A stretch of DNA of 64,000 bases from Streptomyces mirabilis. Lineage in GTDB: Bacteria > Actinomycetota > Actinomycetes > Streptomycetales > Streptomycetaceae. The notes under the pieces were generated by a model that ran no database searches, was not told where the DNA came from, and saw only the letters and a program-made list of their open reading frames with translations. A program made the translations under genes and the position numbers. Below are positions 57,601 through 64,000 of the stretch, one piece after another (position 1 is the first letter of the stretch; each line of letters starts with the position of its first letter). The stretch lies in NCBI RefSeq assembly GCF_039503195.1, contig NZ_JBCJKP010000001.1, forward strand, positions 6,634,001 to 6,698,000, given 5' to 3'.

Positions 57601-58254
57601 GTCCCCCTGCCTGCCTCGCTCACCGTGACGCAGCTCATGCGCCTGGCCACCGATCCGGACGGCTTCGCGCAGGAGCTCGCACGCCCCATGCCACGCCCCC
57701 CACAGCCCGCCGCGCGCCGCGGAACACGCTTCCACGCCTGGCTGGAGTCCCGCTTCGAAGAGCTGCGGCTGCCGATGCTGGAACCGGAGGAGCTCCCCGG
57801 CAGCGACGCCGAGATCGCCGACGAACGCGACCTGGAGGAGCTCAAGGACGCCTTCGAACGCACTCCCTACGCGCACCGCACCCCCCACCGCGTCGAGGCA
57901 CCGTTCCAGCTCGCCATCGCGGGACGCGTCGTACGGGGCCGGATCGACGCCGTCTACCGGGCGCAGGACGACGCCGGCACGACGTACGAGATCGTCGACT
58001 GGAAGACCAGCCGCACCGGTACCGCCGACCCCCTCCAGCTCGCCCTGTACCGCCTCGCCTGGGCCGAACAGCAAGGCGTGCCCCTGGAGTCCGTCAAGGC
58101 CGCGTTCCTGTACGTCCGCAGCGGGGAGGTGGTCCACCCGGACGGGCTCCCGGACCGCGCGGCACTGGAACGACTGCTCACCCAGGACCCGGCGGACCCA
58201 CAGCAAGCTTCCGCCGGGGATCCGCCGGACGAACACGCCTCCGTGGGCGGATAG
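54646..58254 (+). CDS. adnB: AdnB-type helicase-nuclease subunit
   Basis: This 1202-residue protein has a UvrD-like motor with AGAGSGKTT (38-46), TFTNKAAGEL, LDEYQDTS, GDPCQAIYGWRGA, TAHKSKGLEWDVV and YVTFTRPR. A RecB-like nuclease at the end has IVDWKTSRTG and QLALYRLAW. It lacks the four-cysteine cluster of AdnA. Between motor and nuclease (about residues 855-960) is a long acidic and proline-rich linker with repeated DD, PHPEQPHLPE stretches. In mycobacteria the AdnB motor is reported to lead translocation. It corresponds to Rv3201c. The ATG at 54646 is chosen because an upstream frame (54589) lacks a site and the -10 box would be inside it. Confidence 0.88.
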   Translation: MPARITDPEQLKELLGIPFTPEQTVCITAPPAPQVIVAGAGSGKTTVMAARVVWLVGTGQVAPEQVLGLTFTNKAAGELAERVRKALIKAGVTDPDVIDPDNPPGEPVISTYHAFAGRLLTDHGLRIGLEPTSRLLADATRYQLAARVLREAPGPYPALTRSFPDLVGDLLTLDSELAEHLVRPEDLRAYDAELLRSLEGAKLTNADLRKVPEAAAARRELAELVGRYRSAKRERDLLDFGDQIALSATLARTRPEVGEILRDEFRVVLLDEYQDTSVAQRILLAGLFGGGTGHPVTAVGDPCQAIYGWRGASVANLDDFPEHFAHADGRPAARQALSENRRSGGRLLDLANGLAEPLRAMHEGVEALRPAPGAEHEGQVRCALLRTHAEEIDWLADSIAHLVRTGKAPGEIAVLCRTAGDFAEIQGALVARDIPVEVVGLSGLLHLPEVADLVAVCEVLQDPGANASLVRLLTGPRWRIGPRDLALLGRRARLLVSHARVGADEDPDRRLAAAVEGVDPAEVVSLADALDTFLEMPIEAEGDDDGLPFSPDARVRFARLAAELRDLRRSLADPLMDVLHRVLAVTGLEVELSASPHALAARRRETLSNFLDVAASFAAGDGEATLLAFLGFLRTAAQYEKGLDNALPGGENTVKVLTAHKSKGLEWDVVVVPGLVTGTFPSGQGREKWTAQGKVLPHELRGDADTLPEIGTWDAKGIKAFHEAMKDHQHTEELRLGYVTFTRPRSLLLGSGHWWGPSQKKPRGPSDFLDALYEHCAAGHGEIEVWAEEPAEDEENPALREAAADHAWPLPLDDAALARRRAAAETVLAHLERAASHEEPHPGAEGARHTADHDPTPYLDPDWPPPPEDDDPAYDDVPYGDDDFPDDGFPDGDASDWDSWSVDRPEDRPTRPAQDRPTIPHQAPAPGARPHPAKPHPEQPHLPEQPHLEEPAHLTPEEARTLASWDRDLDALTGELLRARASVTDVPLPASLTVTQLMRLATDPDGFAQELARPMPRPPQPAARRGTRFHAWLESRFEELRLPMLEPEELPGSDAEIADERDLEELKDAFERTPYAHRTPHRVEAPFQLAIAGRVVRGRIDAVYRAQDDAGTTYEIVDWKTSRTGTADPLQLALYRLAWAEQQGVPLESVKAAFLYVRSGEVVHPDGLPDRAALERLLTQDPADPQQASAGDPPDEHASVGG

Positions 58255-58264
58255 GCTCGTGAGC

Positions 58265-59677
58265 ATGAGCAAGCCCGTTGACAACGCCGTCAGCACCGTC
58301 CGCACGTACATCCAGAACCACCGCACGGCCTTCCTCGACGACCTCGCGGAGTGGCTGCGCATCCCTTCGGTGTCGGCCCAGCCCGACCATGCCGCGGACG
58401 TGGCACGCAGCGCCGACTGGCTCGCCGCCAAGCTGCAGGAGACCGGTTTCCCGATCACCGAGGTCTGGGCGACCGAGGGCGCCCCCGCCGTCTTCGCCGA
58501 ATGGCCCGCCGAGGACCCCGGGGCCCCCACGGTTCTCGTCTACGGACACCACGACGTGCAGCCCGCAGCCCGCGAGGACGGCTGGGACACCGACCCCTTC
58601 GAACCGGTGATCCGCGGAAACCGCCTCCACGCGCGCGGTGCCGCCGACGACAAGGGTCAGGTGTTCTTCCACACACTCGGAGTCCGCGCGCACCTCGCCG
58701 CCACCGGGCGCGGCGCACCGGCCGTGAACCTCAAGCTCCTGATCGAGGGCGAGGAGGAGTCCGGCTCCCCGCACTTCCGCGACCTCGTCGAAAGCCACGC
58801 CGACCGGCTCACCGCCGACGCGGTGATCGTCTCCGACACCGGCATGTGGTCCGAGGACACCCCCACCGTGTGCACCGGCATGCGTGGCCTCGCCGAATGC
58901 GAGATCGAGCTGTACGGGCCGCGACAGGACATCCACTCCGGCTCCTTCGGCGGTGCCGTGCCCAACCCGGCCACCGCCGCCGCCCGCCTTGTGGCGGCCC
59001 TTCACGACGAGCACGCGCGCGTAGCCGTCCCCGGCTTCTACGAAGGCATCACCGAACTCACCGAACGCGAGCGTGAGCTCTTCGCCGAACTGCCCTTCGA
59101 CGAGGAGCGCTGGCTGAGCACGGCCAAGTCGACGGCCACCTACGGAGAGGCCGGACACACCACCCTGGAGCGCATCTGGGCCCGCCCCACCGCCGAGGTC
59201 AACGGCATCGGCGGCGGTTACCAGGGCCCCGGCAGCAAGACGATCATCCCGTCCTCGGCCACCGTGAAACTCTCGTTCCGGCTGGTGGCGGGCCAGGACC
59301 CGGACCACATCGAGAAGGCAGTCCGCGCCTGGGCCGCCGACCGGCTGCCCGCCGGCATCCGGCACGAGATCACGTTCGGCGCCGCCACCCGCCCCTGCCT
59401 CACACCGCTGGACCACCCCGCCCTGCAGTCCGTCGTACGCGCCATGAGCCGCGCCTTCGAACAGCCGATCCGTTTCACCCGCGAGGGTGGCTCGGGACCC
59501 GCGGCCGACCTCCAGGAAGTCCTCGGCGCTCCCGTGCTCTTCCTGGGCATCTCCGTCCCCTCCGACGGCTGGCACGCCCCCAACGAGAAGGTCGAACTCG
59601 ACCTCCTCATGAAGGGCGTCGAAACCAGCGCCTACCTGTGGGGCGACCTGGCCGAGAACTGGCGCGAGGCACACTGA
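58265..59677 (+). CDS. M20-family metallopeptidase (dipeptidase)
   Basis: This 470-residue protein has the M20 metal and active-site segments YGHHDVQPA, RGAADDKGQVF, and IEGEEESGSP, then SGSFGGAVPNPA of the dimerisation lid domain and the final His region (GWHAPNEKVEL). The motif set suits dipeptidases such as carnosinase-like enzymes acting in the cytoplasm. The ATG at 58265 is seven bases after a -10 box TAGGCT (58252-58257), pointing to a leaderless mRNA; a GTG at 58259 would leave only one base. It is not part of the mycobacterial order at this place. Confidence 0.88.
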   Translation: MSKPVDNAVSTVRTYIQNHRTAFLDDLAEWLRIPSVSAQPDHAADVARSADWLAAKLQETGFPITEVWATEGAPAVFAEWPAEDPGAPTVLVYGHHDVQPAAREDGWDTDPFEPVIRGNRLHARGAADDKGQVFFHTLGVRAHLAATGRGAPAVNLKLLIEGEEESGSPHFRDLVESHADRLTADAVIVSDTGMWSEDTPTVCTGMRGLAECEIELYGPRQDIHSGSFGGAVPNPATAAARLVAALHDEHARVAVPGFYEGITELTERERELFAELPFDEERWLSTAKSTATYGEAGHTTLERIWARPTAEVNGIGGGYQGPGSKTIIPSSATVKLSFRLVAGQDPDHIEKAVRAWAADRLPAGIRHEITFGAATRPCLTPLDHPALQSVVRAMSRAFEQPIRFTREGGSGPAADLQEVLGAPVLFLGISVPSDGWHAPNEKVELDLLMKGVETSAYLWGDLAENWREAH

Positions 59678-59796
59678 AAGAGCCCGTCTCCACCCTTCTT
59701 GAAAAGTCCGTCCCCACCCCGAACAGCGCCCTTCGCACCCGCCCTGCTGAACCGCCCGCCGAAATAACCGTTCCACCGGGGGAGTTGGAAGCACCC

Positions 59797-60747
59797 GTGA
59801 CCACCTGGACCGACCGAACCGCCGACCGCCCCATCTCGCTCACCGCCCCGAGCGGCATCGACAGGGCCGCCCACCACCGGCTCGACGAGGCCTGGCTCGC
59901 GGCGGCCTGGAGCCACCCCACCACCCGCGTCTTCGTGGTCTCCGGCGGTCAGGTGCTCATCGACGAGACGACGGACGGCACCACCGAACTCGTCATGACC
60001 CCCTCCTTCGAGGCCCCGCTCACCGAGGCGCACCGCTACTTCCTCGGCACGGACGACGACGGTGTGAGCTATTTCGCACTCCAGAAGGACGCCCTCCCCG
60101 GCCGCATCGACCAGTCCGCCCGCGCGGCGGGCCTGCGCGAGGCGGGACTCCTGCTCTCACCCCGCGACGCGGGTCTGATGGTGCACGCCGTCGCCCTGGA
60201 GAACTGGCAGCGGCTGCACCGCTTCTGCTCACGCTGCGGCGAGCGCACCGTGATCGCGGCGGCCGGACACATCCGCCGCTGCCCCGCCTGCGGCGCCGAG
60301 CACTACCCGCGCACCGACCCGGCCGTGATCATGGCGGTGACGGACGACGAGGACCGCATCCTGCTCGGCCGCCAGGTGCACTGGCCCGAGGGCCGCTTCT
60401 CCACGCTCGCCGGCTTCGTCGAACCCGGCGAGTCCATCGAGCAGTCCGTGCGCCGCGAGGTCTTCGAGGAGGCGGGGGTCACGGTCGGCGAGGTCGACTA
60501 CGTCGCCAGCCAGCCCTGGCCGTTCCCCTCCAGCCTCATGCTCGGCTTCATGGCCCGCGCCACCTCGTCCGAGATCAACGTCGACGGCGAGGAGATCCAC
60601 GAGGCCCGCTGGTTCTCCCGCGAGGACCTGCGCACCGCCTTCGAGTCCGGCGAGGTACTGCCTCCGTTCGGCATCTCCATCGCCGCCCGCCTGATCGAGC
60701 TCTGGTACGGCAAGCCCCTGCCGCGCCCGGGAGCGGTAGCCGCCTGA
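59797..60747 (+). CDS. nudC: NADH pyrophosphatase / NAD-RNA decapping hydrolase
   Basis: This 316-residue protein has the NudC zinc ribbon (C144, C147, then a CPAC pair near 162-165) and a Nudix box from about residue 206 (GFVEPGESIEQSVRREVFEE, continuing AGV). It also has the NudC signature SQPWPFPSSLM. NudC hydrolyses NAD(H) to NMN and AMP and removes NAD caps from RNA. The GTG at 59797 has GGAAG seven bases upstream; the frame opens at 59638 without a better start. It corresponds to mycobacterial Rv3199c. The bidirectional terminator at 60791 ends it. Confidence 0.92.
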   Translation: MTTWTDRTADRPISLTAPSGIDRAAHHRLDEAWLAAAWSHPTTRVFVVSGGQVLIDETTDGTTELVMTPSFEAPLTEAHRYFLGTDDDGVSYFALQKDALPGRIDQSARAAGLREAGLLLSPRDAGLMVHAVALENWQRLHRFCSRCGERTVIAAAGHIRRCPACGAEHYPRTDPAVIMAVTDDEDRILLGRQVHWPEGRFSTLAGFVEPGESIEQSVRREVFEEAGVTVGEVDYVASQPWPFPSSLMLGFMARATSSEINVDGEEIHEARWFSREDLRTAFESGEVLPPFGISIAARLIELWYGKPLPRPGAVAA

Positions 60748-60790
60748 CCGACACACCACACCACTCGGGCGAGTGGCGCAAGTCACACAA

Positions 60791-60829
60791 CGGGGGCGGT
60801 CCTTGAGTCTGACTCAAGGACCGCCCCCG
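60791..60829. terminator. Bidirectional terminator between nudC and mycoredoxin
   Basis: The arms 60791-60809 (CGGGGGCGGTCCTTGAGTC) and 60811-60829 (GACTCAAGGACCGCCCCCG) are perfect complements with a single central base, giving an 18-bp stem in practice. It separates the convergent genes. Confidence 0.88.
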
Positions 60830-60874
60830 TCACTGCCCGCGGCAACCGCCGGGGGCGCTCCGATGATGATCCGC

Positions 60875-61117
60875 TTACGCGCCGATCTTCTGCTTGACCT
60901 GCGCCAGCGAAGGGTTGGTGAGCGTCGAGCCGTCCGCGAACAGCACGGTCGGAACCGTCTGGTTTCCGCCATTCGCCTTCTCCACGAAGGCCGCGGACTC
61001 CGGGTCCTGCTCGATGTTGATCTCGTTGTACGCGATGCCCGCGCGGTCCATCTGGCCCTTCAGTCGCGTGCAGTAGCCGCACCACGTGGTGCTGTACATC
61101 GTCACAGTGCCCGGCAT
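60875..61117 (-). CDS. mrx1: Mycoredoxin (glutaredoxin-like)
   Basis: This 80-residue protein has a thioredoxin-fold core with the active site WCGYC (residues 12-16), as in mycoredoxin-1, and TVPTVLFADGS for the cis-Pro loop. In actinobacteria it reduces mycothiol-protein mixed disulfides. It corresponds to mycobacterial Rv3198A and sits between nudC and uvrD2 in the same way. AAAGGAG lies 11 bases before the ATG at 61117. Confidence 0.92.
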   Translation of the reverse strand: MPGTVTMYSTTWCGYCTRLKGQMDRAGIAYNEINIEQDPESAAFVEKANGGNQTVPTVLFADGSTLTNPSLAQVKQKIGA

Positions 61118-61343
61118 GTGTCTCGCGCTCCTTTGCTGCTGGGGGTGCGTTGTCGCAGAGGTGGAACGTACGCGAGCGGGCCACCATTCCCGTGCCCGGG
61201 TACCCCGGCCCGGTACACGAGTGCACCTCGCGGGGGACGGGTGAGCAAGAGCACGCCCAGCGCCTGCCGCATTAGTACGACTGCAAGGGCCTCCCTGTGG
61301 ACAACCGGCTCATGCGTCCCCGCCGACCTGGCAGCATGGCGGG

Positions 61344-63539
61344 GTGACAGCAGCAACGCACTCCACCCTCTTCCCGCAGGCACCGGACACGGCCGACGCG
61401 GTGCTCGACGGGCTCGACCCCGAGCAGCGCGAGGTCGCCACCGCCCTGCACGGTCCGGTGTGCGTGCTGGCAGGCGCCGGCACGGGCAAGACACGAGCGA
61501 TCACCCACCGCATCGCCTACGGGGTGCGTGCCGGGATCCTCCAGCCCTCCAGTGTGCTCGCCGTCACGTTCACCAACAGGGCCGCGGGCGAGATGCGCGG
61601 CCGGCTCCGCCAGCTCGGCGCTGGTGGTGTCCAGGCCCGCACGTTCCACTCCGCCGCGCTGCGCCAACTCCAGTACTTCTGGCCGAAAGCGGTCGGTGGC
61701 GGCCTGCCCCGGCTCATCGACCGCAAGATCCAGCTCGTCGCCGACGCGGCAGCCGCCTGCCGCATCCGCCTCGACCGGGGCGAGCTGCGCGATGTCACGG
61801 CCGAGATCGAATGGTCCAAGGTCACCCAGACCGTACCCGCCGACTACGCGGCCGCCGCGGCCAAGACCGGCCGTCTCTCGCCCCGCGACCCGGCCGAGAT
61901 CGCCCAGCTCTACGCCACGTACGAGGACCTCAAGCGCGACCGCGCCGTCATCGACTTCGAGGACGTCCTGCTGCTGACCGTCGCGATCCTCCAGGACCGT
62001 CACGACATCGCCGAGCAGGTCCGCTCCCAGTATCAGCACTTCGTGGTCGACGAGTACCAGGACGTCAGCCCCCTGCAGCAGCGTCTCCTGGAACTGTGGC
62101 TCGGCGAGCGCGACAGCCTCTGCGTCGTCGGCGACGCCAGCCAGACGATCTATTCGTTCACCGGTGCAACTCCCGACCACCTGCTCGACTTCCGCACCCG
62201 CCACCCCGGGGCCACCGTCGTCAAGCTCGTCCGCGACTACCGCTCCTCACCCCAGGTGGTGCGCCTCGCCAACGGCCTGCTCTCCCAGGCCCGCGGCCGG
62301 GCCGCCGACCACCGCCTGGAACTGATCTCCCAGCGCGCCCCGGGCCCCGAGCCCGTCTACGCCGAATACACGGACGAACCCGCCGAGGCCGAGGGTGCCG
62401 CCGGCCGCATCCGCGACCTCATCGCCTCCGGCATCCCCGCGGGCGAGATCGCGATCCTCTTCCGCACGAACTCCCAGTCCGAGATCTACGAACAGGCCCT
62501 CGCCGACGCCGGAGTGCCCTACCAGCTGCGTGGCGCCGAGCGGTTCTTCGACCGCCCTGAGGTGCGCAAAGCAGGCGCCGCCCTGCGCGCGGCCGCCCGC
62601 TTCGGCGCCAACGACTCCCTCCTCGACGACGCCGTCGACCTGCCCTCCCAGGTCCGAGCGGTGCTCTCCGGCGAGGGCTGGACCAGCCAACCCCCGGCCG
62701 GATCCGGCGCCGTCAGAGAGCGCTGGGAGTCACTGGCCGCCCTCGTCCATCTCGCCCAGGACTTCGCCGCCGCCAAACAGGGCGCCACCCTCGGTGACCT
62801 GGTGGCCGAACTCGACGAGCGTGCGAGTGCCCAGCACGCCCCGACCGTCCAGGGCGTCACCCTCGCCTCCCTGCACTCCGCCAAGGGACTGGAGTGGGAC
62901 GTCGTCTTCCTGGTCGGCGTCGCGGAGGGGATGATGCCGATCACCTACGCAAAGACCGACGAGCAGATCGAGGAAGAACGCCGACTCCTCTACGTCGGAG
63001 TCACCCGCGCCAGAGAACACCTCCTCGTCTCCTGGGCCCTGTCCCGCTCACCCGGCGGCCGACCCAACCGCCGGCCCAGCCGCTTCCTCGACGGGCTGCG
63101 CCCCGGCTCCGTCGCCACCGCGGGCCGCAGCGCCGGCGGCGGCCCAGGAGGCATCGAGCGCGGCATCGGAAGCAGCGGAGGCACGATCGTACGGCGGACG
63201 AGCCGGACCCCGGCCCGCTGCCGGGTCTGCGGGCGCACGCTGACCGACGCCGGTGAGATGAAACTGATGCGTTGTGAGGACTGCCCCTCCGACATGGACG
63301 AAGGCCTCTACGAGCGGCTGCGGGAGTGGCGGGCGGTACAGGCGCAGCGCAGTGGGCAGCCCGCGTTCTGCGTCTTCACCGACAAGACACTCATGGCGAT
63401 CGCCGAGGCCGCGCCGGACGACGAGGGCGAGTTGGCGCGGATCCCCGGGGTCGGCGTGCGCAAGTTCAACCGCTTCGGGGCCGATGTTCTGGCCATCTGT
63501 GCAGGTCAAGAGCCTACGGAGGGCCGCGAGGGTGACTGA
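61344..63539 (+). CDS. uvrD2: UvrD2-type DNA helicase with tetracysteine and HRDC domains
   Basis: This 731-residue protein has a UvrD-like motor with LAGAGTGKT (42-50), TFTNRAAGEM, VDEYQDVSP, GDASQTIYSFTGA, SLHSAKGLEWDVV and YVGVTRARE. A zinc-type pair CRVCG and CEDC (about residues 627-648) and a C-terminal HRDC domain (LMAIAEAAPDDEGELARIPG, near 690) follow. This arrangement is specific to UvrD2 and matches mycobacterial Rv3198c, beside whiB7. It unwinds DNA in repair or replication. The GTG at 61344 has no ribosome binding site; CAGCAT six bases upstream could be a weak -10 of a leaderless message. Confidence 0.92.
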   Translation: MTAATHSTLFPQAPDTADAVLDGLDPEQREVATALHGPVCVLAGAGTGKTRAITHRIAYGVRAGILQPSSVLAVTFTNRAAGEMRGRLRQLGAGGVQARTFHSAALRQLQYFWPKAVGGGLPRLIDRKIQLVADAAAACRIRLDRGELRDVTAEIEWSKVTQTVPADYAAAAAKTGRLSPRDPAEIAQLYATYEDLKRDRAVIDFEDVLLLTVAILQDRHDIAEQVRSQYQHFVVDEYQDVSPLQQRLLELWLGERDSLCVVGDASQTIYSFTGATPDHLLDFRTRHPGATVVKLVRDYRSSPQVVRLANGLLSQARGRAADHRLELISQRAPGPEPVYAEYTDEPAEAEGAAGRIRDLIASGIPAGEIAILFRTNSQSEIYEQALADAGVPYQLRGAERFFDRPEVRKAGAALRAAARFGANDSLLDDAVDLPSQVRAVLSGEGWTSQPPAGSGAVRERWESLAALVHLAQDFAAAKQGATLGDLVAELDERASAQHAPTVQGVTLASLHSAKGLEWDVVFLVGVAEGMMPITYAKTDEQIEEERRLLYVGVTRAREHLLVSWALSRSPGGRPNRRPSRFLDGLRPGSVATAGRSAGGGPGGIERGIGSSGGTIVRRTSRTPARCRVCGRTLTDAGEMKLMRCEDCPSDMDEGLYERLREWRAVQAQRSGQPAFCVFTDKTLMAIAEAAPDDEGELARIPGVGVRKFNRFGADVLAICAGQEPTEGREGD

Positions 63540-63540
63540 T

Positions 63541-63592
63541 GCAAACTCGTCGAAAAAATAGTTTGCGCATGCCCCAGCAATCCCCATAGGTT
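63541..63592 (+). promoter_or_regulatory. WblC/WhiB7-type promoter for the next gene (beyond the window)
   Basis: GAAAAAATA (63552-63560) is an AT-rich block just ahead of TTGCGC (63563-63568). TAGGTT (63587-63592) is 18 bases further. WhiB7-family regulators bind AT-rich DNA beside the -35 box through an AT-hook, and whiB7 follows uvrD2 in mycobacteria. GCAAACT (63541-63547) and AGTTTGC (63560-63566) form an inverted repeat around the AT-rich block. Confidence 0.6.
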
Positions 63593-63610
63593 CTTAACCA
63601 CGGCAGCAGC

Positions 63611-63675
63611 GGCCTTCTCCAAGGCCCTGGTTCCGTGCTGTACTTAATAGCCGTCGGACTGGCTCACCCCAGTCC
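63611..63675 (+). promoter_or_regulatory. Two hairpins in the leader RNA
   Basis: GGCCTT-CTCC-AAGGCC (63611-63626) and GGACTGG-CTCACC-CCAGTCC (63656-63675) are perfect stems upstream of the leader ORF ribosome binding site (GGAGG, 63691-63695). They may take part in attenuation. Confidence 0.55.
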
Positions 63676-63703
63676 CCCAAGACGCCGAGAGGAGGCGATT
63701 CCA

Positions 63704-64000
63704 GTGATCAGCATCAACATCAGCTCCATCAGCACCGCCAAAATGACCGATCGCTCGGTCGTCTCCACGTGCCTGCTCGGCGTCTCGAACCTGGGCACCG
63801 GTCTGTCCGGCATCGCTGCCGTCCGGCCGGCCTCCCCTCTGTCTCTCGCGGTTCTTCCCATCCGTGAGCGCAATGAGCGACCGATGAAGGCACTGGAAGC
63901 GGCAGTAGTGGCAGAGGCCCAGGCCTATGCCTTTGCGGCAGCCGGTGCCGGATCCCTGAAGCAGACGAAGCAGCACCACACGATGTGGGCCTTCCGTGGG
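63704..64000 (+). CDS. Leader ORF upstream of probable wblC (open at the window edge)
   Basis: A GTG at 63704 has GAGAGGAGG eight bases upstream, and the frame is open for 99 codons to the edge. The product begins VISINISSISTAKMTDRSVV and does not resemble WblC, which should start later. Its second half uses several codons that are rare in this genome (GCA, GTA, TAT, TTT). In actinobacteria whiB7-type genes have a long leader with an upstream ORF and a terminator that is relieved by ribosome-targeting drugs; this ORF is the candidate. It could also be an independent small gene. Confidence 0.55.
   Translation, partial: MISINISSISTAKMTDRSVVSTCLLGVSNLGTGLSGIAAVRPASPLSLAVLPIRERNERPMKALEAAVVAEAQAYAFAAAGAGSLKQTKQHHTMWAFRG

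Noticed and set aside
54619..58530. A 1303-codon minus-strand open frame opposite adnB
   Set aside because: It is a composition-driven shadow of adnB. The translated product is Gly/Val/Glu-rich low complexity, while adnB has all helicase and nuclease motifs.
63704..64000. The wblC coding sequence itself
   Set aside because: The product lacks the four conserved cysteines and the AT-hook expected of WblC within the visible 99 codons.

Overview
The window is very GC-rich, with strong third-position G/C bias, many GTG starts and GGAGG-type ribosome binding sites. Its genes (TatB, mycoredoxin, AdnAB, MoeZ, DUF3117, DUF3107, DUF3152, a WblC-type leader) point to an actinomycete, almost certainly Streptomyces. 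No rRNA, tRNA, IS element, prophage or CRISPR array was seen.

From 1 to 16 kb the order follows the mycobacterial folP2-tagA-sigE-rseA-htrA-tatB-mrp-corA region: partial folP2, a DivIVA-domain protein, tag, an enoyl-CoA hydratase-like gene, DUF3117, an O-methyltransferase, an ECF sigma factor (frameshifted in this sequence), its zinc anti-sigma factor, an HtrA protease, TatB, a hypothetical protein, Mrp, a DUF1003 protein, an MgtE-N/CBS protein, a lipoprotein and CorA. From 16 to 23 kb is a mixed block: SUFU-domain protein, MFS transporter, zinc-ribbon protein, PHP phosphoesterase, MarC protein, a 50-residue protein, a NYN-domain protein and a hydrolase.

From 23.5 kb to the end the order follows mycobacterial rhlE to whiB7 (about Rv3211 to Rv3197A): DEAD-box helicase, ferritin-like protein, DUF3107 protein, TetR regulator, hydrolase, DUF3152 protein, MoeZ, alkyltransferase-like protein, AdnA, AdnB, NudC, mycoredoxin, UvrD2, and the probable promoter and leader of wblC at the right edge. 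Two blocks interrupt this order. One (32.0-42.7 kb), between the DUF3152 gene and moeZ, holds an oligopeptide-type ABC transporter operon behind a 30-codon leader ORF, then a compact operon (DUF3492/PelF-like glycosyltransferase, membrane protein, two tiny ORFs, sugar epimerase, spherulin-4-type protein) resembling a reduced Pel-type aminosugar polysaccharide locus. The other (44.1-50.3 kb) holds two paralogous secreted tripeptidyl-aminopeptidase-like lipoproteins and a large membrane protein with an internal kinase-like segment.

DNA repair is over-represented (tag, ATL, AdnA, AdnB, UvrD2), as are redox and stress functions (sigma/anti-sigma/HtrA, mycoredoxin, NudC, the WblC leader) and magnesium transport (MgtE-N, CorA). 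Several genes appear leaderless, with a TANNNT -10 box 6-7 bases before the start codon. Intergenic DNA carries several copies of a hairpin element that looks like a dispersed family, and several strong bidirectional terminators separate convergent genes.
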